Origin: Epiperipatus broadwayi
Lineage: Eukaryota > Onychophora > Udeonychophora > Euonychophora > Peripatidae
Length of the DNA stretch: 64,000 nucleotides
Direction: 5' to 3'
Assembly (NCBI GenBank): GCA_028023455.1
Contig: JAQFVV010006256.1
Coordinates: 1,304,001 to 1,368,000, forward strand
The position numbers were made by a program, and so were the translations under genes. Shown here piece by piece: positions 50,122-60,540 of the stretch; the first letter of the stretch is position 1, and every line of letters starts with the position of its first letter. The notes below the pieces were generated by a model, which was not told the origin of the DNA, did no database searches, and was given only the letters and a program-made list of their open reading frames with translations.

Positions 50122-50400
50122 TATTAAAACAGGCAAAACTCTCTATACGTATTGCCACTCAGTATAAGCCAGAGTAATCAATGGATGCCAAAGACTTGTG
50201 CATAAAATCCATATCCCTACTCACACAATATCCCCAGACTAGTTTCTAGCTTGTGGCTTTCATCAGTGAGGAGCCTTCTAGCATCCACTGATTACTCTGG
50301 CTTGCAATGAGCAACACTACTGTATGGAGAGTTTTTCCTGTTTTAATAACAGTTATTAGCAATCCTAAGAAATGGTGAACATGTAATGTTTAGTGGTTTA
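50122..50400. mobile_element. Hammerhead element flanked by inverted arms
   Basis: The left arm (50126-50190) and right arm (50277-50345) are inverse relatives sharing AAACAGGAAAAACTCTC-like and AGCCAGAGTAATCA blocks, and both match the arms of the 38.8-39.8 kb insertion. The hammerhead lies between them on the minus strand. The right side continues with the same body (GTTATTAGCAATC ... AAGAAATGGTGAACATG) to about 50400. It is a shorter member of the same family. Confidence 0.7.
50231..50272 (-). ncRNA. Hammerhead ribozyme with complete core (family A)
   Basis: This is the best copy in the window. On the minus strand stem I is TCCTCA (50267-50272), then CTGATGA (50260-50266). Stem II is AGC-CACAA-GCT flanked by an A/A mismatch (50247-50259). 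GAAAC (50242-50246), a TA loop and GTC (50237-50239) follow, then TGGGGA (50231-50236), which closes stem I with six pairs, one of them G-U. All conserved core bases are present. The minimal stem II and the 2-bp stem III resemble the small hammerheads of metazoan retrozymes and PLEs. They may need dimers or loop contacts to be active. Confidence 0.85.
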
Positions 50401-50614
50401 ATATCCATTATAACTGTTTGTCTCATTTGAAAGATTTAATAACTTCTTTCTCAGTATAGGTAACATTTGATATAGATCCCTTATTTTATTTTCCAGCAGT
50501 TCTGCTAATTTCTCTATAGTTACTGCCATTGCATCAATAAAAGGATATTAAATGGACTGATAGCAAAGTTTAATCTTTTTTAGAACAGAAGTTGAATATG
50601 TTAGATGTTTGAAT

Positions 50615-51530
50615 ATATTTATAAGGAAAAATTTGAAGCTCTAACCAAATATACTACTCCAACTCCTTTAAAAGATTGGCATTGCTATGTTGACGATACA
50701 TTTGTTGTATATATAATAATAAAACACTATTACAAATATTATAAACTAATAAAATATCTTCTTAATTAAATTCACAACTGAATTAGAACAAGAACAAAAA
50801 TTATCTCATGGTAAAATTTCAATCTCCAAAAAAAATAGAAAAATACTTAGCATATACGCATCTAGTCATGACAGAAATACAAAAAAGAGAATTATGCTAA
50901 CAAAGTAAAACTTGTTCAGAAACCAGTGATATGAAAAAAAAAAAAACCCATCTGACATAGAATAAATTCTCATAAAGAATAATTATCCATAAGCTACCAT
51001 TAAAACACACACCACACACACACAAAACAACTTTACATTAATTAAAAAAAGAAACACCAAAAGAAAAAAAAATCCATGATAGATGCTGTAATTTATTCGT
51101 TCACACAAGAGATTATGATAAACTAAAGAAGATCTGCAATCATTTAATTAAAAGAATAACTTTCCAAAATCATGGGACCTTATAGGAATCATAACTTTCA
51201 CAAAACCTAAACATGAAATGCTAAAAAACAAAAAATTCATCTATAAAATACCATATGAAGGTGGAAATACATCTATAGAGGAAAAAATCAAATATGACAA
51301 GGCAATGAAATAAGTTTCACACATGATAATGACAATCCCATAAATCAATCTAATATGAAATCCAAAATGTTTCACAACAAATAAAAATAAAAATTTCTAC
51401 TGAATATTGCTTTTGATAGAATAGTTTTCATTGGTCGAATTGAGCAATTACAAATCTAAAGGTTCAGGTCAATACTTGAAGAAGAGAGAATATTACTCTA
51501 AAATAATTTTCCATACCAATCTGTGTGCTA
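50615..51530 (+). pseudogene. Penelope-like element remnant: RT C-terminus and GIY-YIG (family 2)
   Basis: Frame-shifted translation gives EKFEALTKYTTPTPLKDWHCYVDDTFVV (about 50625-50710), in which YVDD is RT motif C and the preceding EKFE-PxxW is typical of Penelope RTs. KFTTELEQEQKLSHGKISI (about 50770-50825) corresponds to the FTxExE...LpFLD block. FIYKIPYEGGNTSIEE (about 51237-51285) corresponds to the YKIPC-CG-YIGET start of the GIY-YIG domain with its key Tyr/Gly lost. RFRSILEEERILL follows (about 51450-51490). Dense stops show a dead copy. It starts only about 220 bp after the hammerhead element at 50122-50400. Confidence 0.68.
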
Positions 51531-51534
51531 TTAC

Positions 51535-52270
51535 TAATAACTGAAGGGAAGATAAAAATATTTCTTAAAACTTTTAATAATTTAAATAATGATGGAAATA
51601 AGAAGCCATAACCATGAACTATTTGACAATCAATATTCACAGTCCTTTTTAAATAAAATTAATTTTAAAATAATCATAAATTTTGATCAAAACAAAGGTT
51701 TTTGAATATCAACACTTCAAAAAATATCTATCCTTGCTTCCCAAAAGTATATTACCTGGACTAAAGCAAGCAAAAATATTTCACGCATATGCTTATATTA
51801 AATTTAGAGATAAAACAAAAAAAAAAAATGAAATATCAAAAAATGCAAATATTTTAAGAAGGCATTGACTGGACTAAGAAATTTGAACAAATGATATTAA
51901 TATTCCATTCATTTTTTCCTTTAATAATTTTAGTTAGTTTATTATATATATGAATAAATTATTATTTACTAAAATACAAAATATGCAATAATAAATCATG
52001 CAGATTCATATTTTAATAAATATATAAAGACATGAAAACCTATAGTATTAAATTATGCAGTTACATCAAATAATTATTGAATTGGGATGATTCAAAGATA
52101 ATAACATGCTATTAAAAAAATACTGGTTTCTCTAATGAGATTTTAAAGTCAATTCACTAAATATAGATAGAAGGACATTTAATTTCCTCTCAACTCAGAA
52201 ATTGCATTATTTAAGGATGGACAATTTACCAATCTGACTTAAAGAGATTGTTTGATAGTTAAGCTTAAAA
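51535..52270. other. AT-rich stretch, nothing recognised
   Basis: Short frames only. Confidence 0.5.
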
Positions 52271-52279
52271 CTTGACTAT

Positions 52280-52580
52280 AGTTGTAATAATAGATTCAAA
52301 CTTGAAATAACTATTTTTAAGATGAAAGAATGATGAAACTGGAGTTGGGCTTGATATATTGTTAGACGAAATGATAATAGGACAGTTGAAATCTTAAACT
52401 GGATTTCAAGTGATTATAAAAGACCTAGAAAGAGACTACATATGAGATGGATGGAATGAAATAAAAAAGTGCTGGGATGATGTAACGAAGAGAAGCTAGA
52501 GACCAGAGAAGATGGATTGAACTTGGAGAGACCTTCATCCTGCAGTGGGCCATGATAATCTACAAATCATCCATATTTTA
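52280..52580 (+). pseudogene. LINE 3'-end fragment, same family as 60.5-62.8 kb
   Basis: Contains GACGAAATGATAATAGGACA, AAGACCTAGAAAGAG, GAGATGGATGGAATGAA and GAGACCTTCATCCTGCA, all collinear with the inverse complement of about 60590-60770. Translation gives the RPRKRLHMRWME and EARDQRRWIELGETFILQW blocks that end many LINE ORF2 proteins. Only the extreme C-terminus and 3' end remain, as expected for 5'-truncated insertion. Confidence 0.75.
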
Positions 52581-52584
52581 GGAA

Positions 52585-53655
52585 TCTCCAAGTAGAAATA
52601 AATGCGCTTCCGCTGTCCTTTATTTTCAAATGACATTTAGTTTCATTATTATTTGAATGGGATAATCTTCTTCTGCAACAGAGCTTTGACACCAAAATTC
52701 TAAACACTTAACAATGAATCAACTTCAAATCAAATAATTAAATTTATAGTATCTTGCATATATTTAACAGAACAACCAGTTACAAAATTTAGGTAAATAT
52801 CTTTGATAAAAAATATAATGGTTAAAGCACTGCAAATTTCAAAGATCTTATATAAAGATTTAAAAAATAATGTTTAATGCTACACCCCCTATTAAATTAA
52901 TGCTGTTAGTAAAACAAATTTTAATAAGAAATAATTCAGTAGCCTTCTGTCTTTCTCAAGAAAAGAATTAAACTGTTCAAGGAGATATTATTTTAGATAA
53001 ATTTATCTTATCCAAATGCAATCTCGTCTTCCCTCCTTCGTTATCATCCACATCATTTATGCATATCTTTTCCAATGACTTCTCTAGTCATGATCATATT
53101 TCCACTATCCTGGAAAAGATTATTTATGATCAAAAATTACTTTCTCTCTTTAGATAAAGACCAGGTTTAAACTTTTATTGAATACAATTCTTGTATCTGA
53201 ACTGGAACACCTCACTTCAATCTTCATCTATTACACAAATAACTTCTTATTTTATCTCTTTAATTTCTCTTGCATAATCATATAGTTGTTTATCGCTTGA
53301 CTCTTTTACATATACTGTCATGCTAATCATTATCAACATATTTATATTTTTCACTTTATCAAATATTGTATACTTCACAATTTTATTCAACCTTTTGCTT
53401 ATGTAATTCATATGTGGAACTCTTTTCTGGATCTTTTAATTTAATAATACAGTATTCACTTTTTTAAACAAAATATTAACAAATATCTTATTTCTTAAAT
53501 ATATTTGTCTCTTTCATTTAATATTTAATGGTCAACTAAGTGTTAGTTATATATATATATGTAAAAATCTATATTTTGTGTTAATATATACACATAAATA
53601 AATAATGTTTCTATATTTACAAACACTAATAAACAATTACCGTATCTACAAATGA
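52585..53655. other. AT-rich stretch, nothing recognised
   Basis: The pyrimidine-rich plus strand near 53.0-53.5 kb could be antisense LINE sequence, but I could not identify motifs. Confidence 0.45.
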
Positions 53656-53663
53656 TAATTTTA

Positions 53664-53715
53664 AAATACTGAGCACTTTCGAAGGTTTAAGCCTTCATTT
53701 TCAAAGAAGGAGCTG
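53664..53715 (-). ncRNA. Hammerhead-like motif downstream of a PLE
   Basis: Minus strand: TGAAAAT, then GAAGG-CTTAAA-CCTTC (5-bp stem), GAAAG, TG, CTC. This matches the stem II/GAAA/stem III order of a hammerhead, but the CTGATGA strand is altered. It lies just 3' of the GIY-YIG end of the PLE at 53768-54865, where PLE pseudo-LTRs carry such motifs. Confidence 0.5.
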
Positions 53716-53767
53716 GAATCCGAAGATGTAAATTATGTAAATTAGGGTGAATTAGATTCTCGTTGAC

Positions 53768-54865
53768 CTAGATTTGCCACTTCCTAGAGATGGCGTAAAA
53801 TGTTTCTTTTTTATTCATGGCATGGACGTCAGAGATGATAAAATATGCCTCTTTGATCTTCCTTCATAACTCGTGCTGCTCTCTGCACACCACGTGAGGG
53901 TTATCTGGCATGCACTTGTGCCCTGTAGTAGCTACGTGCTACACAAAAATAGAAGGGTGGGATGGATCTGCTAGAGACTTGTTGTATGCGTATATATGTT
54001 GAGCAAGTCTTGTGTGAATGGATGCCCTAGTCTCGCCATAATATGACAACAGGCAATTATTGTTACTGCACGCAATCTTGTAAATGGCCTGCTGGGCATA
54101 CATTGGAAGGATGTGGTCTTTAATATTGTTGATGCATCTGTTGAAATTGGGGGGAGAGTGGTAACACATGTTAAAGTCGTTACAAAAGATTGTGTATAAA
54201 TCTTTAGTAAATTTTTGATATATGGCAGTAAAATTCGGGGTTTATTTTGTTTGTTTTCTCGAATGGGCTTGTCTTTAAAATTTTTGATGATGTTATCAAT
54301 TGATCTCTTGTTATATTTTGCGTTTATTAATTCATTTCTGAATATCTCAATGTTCTTCCTTACATCAGCTTCAAAGCTGCACAGATTTGCATTTCTACGT
54401 AAGAACAATTTCAGACCAGCCATTTTATTTGTATATGGAGTGTTCGATGAGTGATGTATGTGGCCTCTAACGTTGATCGGTTTGATGGTCATTCTATAAC
54501 AGAAGCAATGGGCTTCCATCCTCACTGGTAGATTTATATATTTAATTCTATTCGAAGCTTTATTTTGAGCTGTGTTTATGTGCAGACCTGATGCTGTTGT
54601 GAGGTATGTATTAATGTCTTCTATTATTTCTTTAGGTGCAGCTATAAAAATATCATCCATGTATCTAGTGTATAGCAATAAACCACAGTCTATCTCGGGA
54701 TGATAATTTGCTCGTATGCGTTCATGACAATGCTAGCAACGATTCCACTCATTGGAAGACTCATTGGCCAGTCATTGAGCATGTAATACCACTCTTGGTT
54801 GAACACAGCATACATGTTTTTGTTCATCCAGCTCAACAGAGCCACAATAAATTGGATGCATTGTT
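53768..54865 (-). pseudogene. Penelope-like element remnant: RT and GIY-YIG (family 1)
   Basis: Minus-strand frames in order start with MYAVFNQEWYYMLNDWPMSLPMSG (about 54760-54840; RT motif B region). IDCGLLLYTRYMDDIFIA (about 54640-54695) follows, with YMDD as motif C, then a long helical thumb (54230-54600) within the 235-codon frame 53971-54678. A frameshift near 54170 leads into AIYKIACSNNNC and LLSYYGETRASIHTRLAQHIYAYN, the GIY-YIG domain with CxxxxC, Tyr, Arg and His. A second shift reaches EAYFIISDVHAMNKKETFYAISRKW near 53768-53850. The 5' third of the RT is missing. It is the same family as 59.64-60.05 kb. Confidence 0.82.
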
Positions 54866-54869
54866 GACT

Positions 54870-55385
54870 TGCTTCTTTTACTATTATTATGGTCAGTATT
54901 CATTGAATATACTTTAAATTCAAATTTTTACTCATGTTTCCAACACAAGAATAAAGACATCTGAAAGAAGATATAACACTCTTCAACATGGATCAGATTA
55001 CTTATCTTGTGTCCTCATTATTTTTGTTCAATGCCAAACTTTTTGCATTGACTAGGCAATTGTAATCACTGAATAATAGTTTTACTCTATGAGGAGTTAC
55101 TTTTAAAAAAAATTCCACTAAACTTACATTTTTTTTGCCTAGAGGATAAATCATGTATTCAACAAATTCTGTATACTTTATCAAGCAACTAAGAAAATCT
55201 ATTAATGTGATAGTATTGATAAAAATATGATCTGCTTTATTCATGTCAACTGTTATAAAGTAATAAAGCATAAAATATTAACTTATTGACTATTAAGGCA
55301 CAATATTATTAACAAGGATACACATTATTTTCTTAAAAATTACATTAGCAAAGAATCTAAAAGTAGAAGATTGAATTCATATATA
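54870..55385. other. AT-rich stretch with unrecognised 89-codon frame
   Basis: A minus-strand frame at 55002-55271 reads as Leu/Ile/Lys-rich. It lies where the N-terminal RT of the adjacent PLE would be, but I see no RT motif in it. Confidence 0.4.
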
Positions 55386-55389
55386 TATA

Positions 55390-55480
55390 TATATTGCTTA
55401 TAACAGTCCTTTCATATACACTTCAATGCAAACAAATTTTCTTTTGAAATGTATATGAAAGAACTGTTATAAGCAATATA
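55390..55480. mobile_element. 91-bp deletion derivative of the hammerhead MITE (family C)
   Basis: Both ends read TATATTGCTTATAACAG-like sequence inward, continuing as CATATACACTTCAATGCAAA on the left and its inverse on the right. It matches the arms at 21919-22090, while the interior with the hammerhead is gone. Confidence 0.8.
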
Positions 55481-55520
55481 TGAATATATGCAAAGAAAGT
55501 GAAAGAGAAGAATGAGAGAA

Positions 55521-55736
55521 TATACTTCTGATAATATTGAATTCATTTGTTGATATTAGTTTTATTATTATGTAAACAATCAACTTTTAAATTTTAACCT
55601 TTTGCAGTTATATTATCATGATTATTCATATACTTCTGATAATATTGAATTCATTTGTTGATATTAGTTTTATTATTATGTAAACAATCAACTTTTAAAT
55701 TTTAACCTTTTGCAGTTATATTATCATGATTATTTC
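55521..55736. repeat. 108-bp exact tandem duplication
   Basis: The segment beginning TATACTTCTGATAATATTGA at 55521 is repeated at 55629 with no difference that I can see except near the end of the second copy. Identity this high indicates a very recent duplication or an assembly artefact. Confidence 0.9.
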
Positions 55737-55739
55737 AAG

Positions 55740-57715
55740 ACTATTCACCTTTAAATGATTTTAAACACAAAATTCTGATTAAATAAAAAAGAATAACAGT
55801 GGTCAAATATAGTCAATTTAATAGTAGTCAGTAAATGGATATCTATTCAGTTATTCTTAGCTGAAAAGTTATGGTCCCATGATATGATTTGGTCAGATGC
55901 GAGTTCATATATTGACTGTAAAAACAGAAATATAACTATATGTTATATAGCCTTCACAACTAGTGGGGGAAAGTATCATTCTCTTAGAAGTGCTGAGCTT
56001 GTGGTTACTTATATCTTTATTCTCTTGAGTAACAATTAAAAAAAAAACAACAAAAAAAAAAACAACAATAAATTAACATAAATAGAACAACTTTTTATTT
56101 GTTCCATAAAGTTCCTGAGATAAACAATAAAAATTTTAATTATAAAAAATATATAATAGATTTTGAGAAAGAAATCATATACTTTTCTTAATATAAAGTT
56201 AAATATTTTAAAATACCTATCTATTCTGAAAATGCATTGAAGATTTCAAATAAATTGTGAAAGATTTCCAAATAGTTTTATCAAAAGATAAATTTTAAAT
56301 AAAGATTTGGACAGTTTTTTACAAAATCTCTTGCAAAAAATGCTCCTTTTTTAAAAATCTTCTTTACAAATATAATTTTTATTTTTTTTTAATAATACTT
56401 TCTTTTGCAAATATTACATTTCAAAAAATATTTTTGCAAATAAAAAAATTTTTTTTAACTGATTATAGAAATATATTATTTCTCTCATAACCCCTCAAAC
56501 TAATCTGAATAGTATAAAATGCTGAAACTAAATATATGTATATAATCATAAAGCTGAGGCAAATACTAACATTACACTATGAAAAGAAATAGTTCTAGTA
56601 ATTAAAATAAAACCATGCATCATGATGACAAAAAATTAACAAAATAATTCAAAGACTAATTGCATAAAAGATCATATAATATTTTAGCACCGAAAGCGAC
56701 AATGAGATTCAATAAAAGAATCTTTAGCTTTTTGAGTCCATTATTTTATCACTGCATTTAAATGCCAAAAAAAACAAAAATAATGTATTAGCTTCTTGGA
56801 AAGCTATGGATGATTTAAAATTAATAAATTTGTAGTTTTTGGGATTGTCATTTTATCACTGTGTCAAATGCATGGAGGTGGGGGGTTCACACACACATAT
56901 ATCAAGAACCCATCCTTTATAGACTAGAACTAAGGCAATTTGACTATTAGTAATATATAGTTTAATTTTTTTAAAAAAGAATAAAATGGTCTTATATTTA
57001 AATAGATAATTTAGATATTTTATTTTTAATCAAACAATATATCAAAATACATTTTTTTTTCAGCTGGGTTATTTAATAAAAAAGGTTTATCATTTAGAGA
57101 ACCTCTTAAAAATTAAAACTATAGAAGAAAAGTCTTGAAATAATTTTGTAAATATAAATAAACTTTATTGCAACATGAATGTATTTACAATTACTGTACA
57201 AATAATTTGCTTGTATCTAATAAAAAATGTTTTTTTAAAAAATTACTTAAATTCACTTGTAATTAAACATTAAGTGATATTTCTAATAATACAAATTTAA
57301 TGAGTAAAACATAGCCAGAATATAAAACAACAAACATATTTTGCAACATGAATATGAAGCCTGCATTACCCAAAATATTAAAATCAAAGCAAAGTATACA
57401 ATATATTAATCCCATTGTACTTCATGGTTTAAGAACATGATGATTCACAACAATTAAAAATATTCCGTAATTTTGAAAATAAAGACAATATTGTTGATAG
57501 AAAAATCCTAAGATATGCCTGCTATACTAAAATATACTAGTTACTTAATTCTCTTCTTAAAAATATCATTATAGAAAATACAATTATCCAACATCATTTT
57601 TTTGACTTTACTCACATGTGAGAGTATAAATTGTATTTATGTTTGTAATTTACAATTTTCAAAATCTATTATAAATTATGAAATAATTCCTCACTAAAAC
57701 AATAAAGTTAATAAC
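55740..57715. other. AT-rich stretch, nothing recognised
   Basis: Homopolymer-rich with no supported features. A short (AC)n tract lies near 56889. Confidence 0.5.
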
Positions 57716-57722
57716 CAAAGTA

Positions 57723-57968
57723 AATAATATTTCTGTAGTATAATTTTTACTATCCATTCTCATGCACACAAGAGATTGTGGTCTGGGCACACTGATGAGT
57801 GTTGATTCAGCACAAAATGTGCATCTTGGGGATCGTAGATTTTTTTCACATGTCTTTGGTCATATGTTTATGATTACATTCCTCCACAAGGTGCTAAACG
57901 TGGATAGAAACCAGTCCCTATCTTGCATGAGATTGGTGTAGTAAAAATTACACCACAGAAATATTATT
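57723..57968. mobile_element. 246-bp TIR element with internal hammerhead (family B)
   Basis: Left TIR 57723-57752 and right TIR 57939-57968 are 30-bp near-perfect inverse repeats beginning AATAATATTTCTGT. The interior is non-coding and carries a hammerhead core on the plus strand. A damaged relative lies at 245-718. The following 46 bp (to about 58014) are also shared between copies. No clear target-site duplication. Confidence 0.78.
57775..57842 (+). ncRNA. Hammerhead ribozyme, one core change (family B, copy 2)
   Basis: CTGATGA (57792-57798) is followed by a 6-bp stem II GTGTTG/CAGCAC (one G-U pair; 57799-57804 and 57808-57813, ATT loop). AAAA (57814-57817) stands where GAAA is expected. 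Stem III is ATG/CAT with a TG loop (57817-57824), and the cleavage nucleotide is C57825. Stem I is weaker than in copy 1 (CACA against TTGG). The core defect is G12 to A in a former CG, while copy 1 has GAAA but a damaged CTGATGA. Together they define an intact consensus. Confidence 0.75.
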
Positions 57969-58019
57969 CACTATTGGATCTCTAATCTAATTAATAACTA
58001 ATAAAAAATATTAATATAT

Positions 58020-59070
58020 AAATAACAAAGTAATTTTTATTTAAATGTGTTATATGATGTGTGACAAGGATTTTTTTTTTTAAAACAATGTCAATATGTA
58101 TTTAGATGGAGAAAAACTAAAAAAATATGTACGAAAAAATGTATATCAAAGATTTTAATCTAAACAACTCTCATATAAATGTCAATGAATTCTTAGATAA
58201 AAGCAAAATAGATTAGATGTAATTTGAAAATATATCCTGGTGAGAAATAGTAAAAAAGTAAATAAAGTAATATTCAGAAAAACATATATACAGATTCATT
58301 AATCCAATATTATTGATTCCCTATTTTTCATTATTAAACATTTGGAGTTTTTAAAGCATCTATATTCTGCTGAAAATTTAAAATACTTATTAATTTTTTA
58401 ATCTGTAGTACTGGATATATATTTATAAACACATTTTGTATATCAAATTTATTTTAATATCAATACAAAACCTTTTAAAATACATGTTAATTTTTTAAAC
58501 AGTACAGCATATTTATAAAAAAAACATTTTTTTTTAAAATAAACACTTTTGTCCTCCTCTTGCTTTATTAAATAAATATTCAAGAAATAAATGAATATTA
58601 CTACTATTAATTTCAATATATTATTAATATTTACAGTTTATTTTTTACTCCATCGATTTTAGTTTTTTTTCTTTTTCTTACCTAGTTATGTCTACTGGGT
58701 TTTATAAGATTAAGCAATTAAATTTTAAACATTTTTGATGATCAATTATAGTAAGACAATTTTAAAAAAATAGCATTAAATTATTATTACTTTCTCAAGG
58801 AAAAATATCAAAAATATTAATACAATTAGAATATTAAATTCAACTTGAAAAATAAACCGTGGCACTCACATCAATTAAGCTTATTAATTTGTTAAAATTT
58901 AATGAATTTATTTAAAATTTTATATTCAAATAATAGGAAATATATCAAATTATCTACTGCAATGTTATTATTTTTAAAATATGTGTATTCAAAATTAAAT
59001 AAACATATTACTTAAGTAAAATTGGCAGTTGTGGAAATTTAAATTTCATTAATAATTATATAAAGTAATA
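58020..59070. other. AT-rich stretch, nothing recognised
   Basis: No supported features. Confidence 0.5.
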
Positions 59071-59076
59071 TATATA

Positions 59077-59404
59077 TATATATTAAGGCTATAACCTTAA
59101 CTTTACAACTTTATATTATCTTAAAAGATTTCTAAGCATAAGATCTCAACATTGATTCGTTGTAAATCGAAAGATTTCGTGTGTGTTAGTGTGTTATAGA
59201 AATTGTGGACTTAATCAGTGAGGTATTTAATAGCCTTATGCTGTCAAATCAAAATGCTTTAGATTTTCGTATATAAGTAAAAAAGTAGGTTGAAGATAAG
59301 AGTGACTGCTCTTGTCTTTTAAATAAATCTTATGTTAAGATTTGTAGAGGTCCCTACTGTCGTTTTTCAGGTGTATAGTCTTAAGGTTATAGCCTTAATA
59401 TATA
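59077..59404. mobile_element. 328-bp TIR element related to the 37-kb palindrome
   Basis: Ends ATATTAAGGCTATAACCTTAA (59080-59100) and its inverse (59381-59402) form the TIR. The interior shares AAGATTTGTAGAG with 37077-37089. A minus-strand CCTCACTGATTAAGTCCACAA (about 59203-59223) resembles the family A hammerhead 5' half, but the core is not preserved. Confidence 0.7.
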
Positions 59405-59409
59405 TTAAT

Positions 59410-59635
59410 TTACGTAATGAGTATGCACTTTACAAATTTAATTATTACAACTTTATATTAATAATTATATAGAGATTATAAAAGTTGTCAACTTGTAGGA
59501 TACCAAATTAATATTATTGTATTTTCATTTGAGAGATCCATACAGTTAATGAAATCATAAATAAATTATCATGAAAGTGTTAATATGTAGCTCAACTTTG
59601 AATATTAAAGATTTTATTCTTTAAAAGTGTTACAT
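59410..59635. other. AT-rich spacer
   Basis: Nothing recognised between the TIR element and the PLE fragment. Confidence 0.5.
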
Positions 59636-59639
59636 TTTT

Positions 59640-60044
59640 CGAGGAAAAAAAGTTCTCATTTTATTAAACAATAGATTAATCAACAACTCTAAAGATTATA
59701 TTGACCGATTGTTCACTCCACATGTGGTATACTCCATCTCATGCCATCAAGCCGGATGCCATGCTGTATATTATGGTGAAACTAAAGCTATCATCAACAC
59801 TAAACTTGCTCAACACCTGTACTCTTACAACAGAGCTCAGAAGAACAATAATACATCATCTATATTTTTGGAGCATGCAAAGAAATCTGGACACAACTTT
59901 ACACCTGCCAATCCCATAATCTTATGCACAAAATCTAATGATCATAAGAGAAAAATAAAAGAAACATTCTACATTAATGGAAATATCCATGCTATCAATA
60001 GAAAAGGTACTTGCTTAGAGATTTCGAAGAAATGGGTTACGTAA
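59640..60044 (+). pseudogene. Penelope-like GIY-YIG endonuclease fragment (family 1)
   Basis: An open frame at 59709-60044 (111 codons after its first ATG, with similarity starting slightly upstream) reads VVYSISCHQAGC, then AVYYGETKAIINTKLAQHLYSYN. It ends with FLEHAKKSGHNF, KRKIKETFYINGNIHAINRKG and ISKKW. It holds the GIY-YIG Tyr/Gly pair, a CxxxxC metal-binding-like pair, the His of the AQH motif and the Glu of the KET helix. The usual catalytic Arg position is Lys. The domain is complete, but the RT is absent, so this is a 5'-truncated PLE. It is closely related to the endonuclease at 53.8-54.2 kb. Confidence 0.83.
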
Positions 60045-60091
60045 CACTGGCTAATTTAAATATCTTTGCATACATTTTATTATATACTTTT

Positions 60092-60142
60092 ATGAAGGCT
60101 ATGATTATGAGGCATGGATCCTCGAAAACATTAAGCCTATCG
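60092..60142 (+). ncRNA. Hammerhead-like motif downstream of the PLE endonuclease
   Basis: ATGATTAT is followed by GAGG-CATGGAT-CCTC (stem, 60109-60123), GAAAAC and ATTAAGCC. The layout mirrors the motif at 53664-53715 after the related PLE copy. The CTGATGA strand is not canonical, so activity is doubtful. Confidence 0.45.
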
Positions 60143-60144
60143 AT

Positions 60145-60535
60145 ATTAATATTTAATTTATATCTTCTCCACTAAAACTTATTTATAAATGAGTGTTTTG
60201 TTTAAATAATAATTTAATAATGAATTAGAATAACATTTTTTTCTTTATCTTCTTTAACTATAAAACAACACACACACATACATATATTTTGTTTAAAAGA
60301 TAATTAACAAGTATTATTAACTACAATTTTTTACTATGATTTTATATTTATTTAAAGATTTTTTCAAAAATTATTTATTTAAATTATTATAGCAGAATAA
60401 AATTATTTAATTCAAATATATAGATAAATTATTTCTATATTTGATTTGATTTTTTTTTTTTACTATGTTTCTGAGTGAAACATCTCTAAGGAAAAAGAAC
60501 TAATAAAAAAATCCCAATACAATAAGTTTCCTTCT
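60145..60535. other. AT-rich spacer
   Basis: Short (AC)n and T-rich tracts, no gene. Confidence 0.5.
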
Positions 60536-60540
60536 TTTTT

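Noticed and set aside
54708-54917. Plus-strand 69-codon frame
   Set aside because: It is antisense to the RT of the minus-strand PLE.
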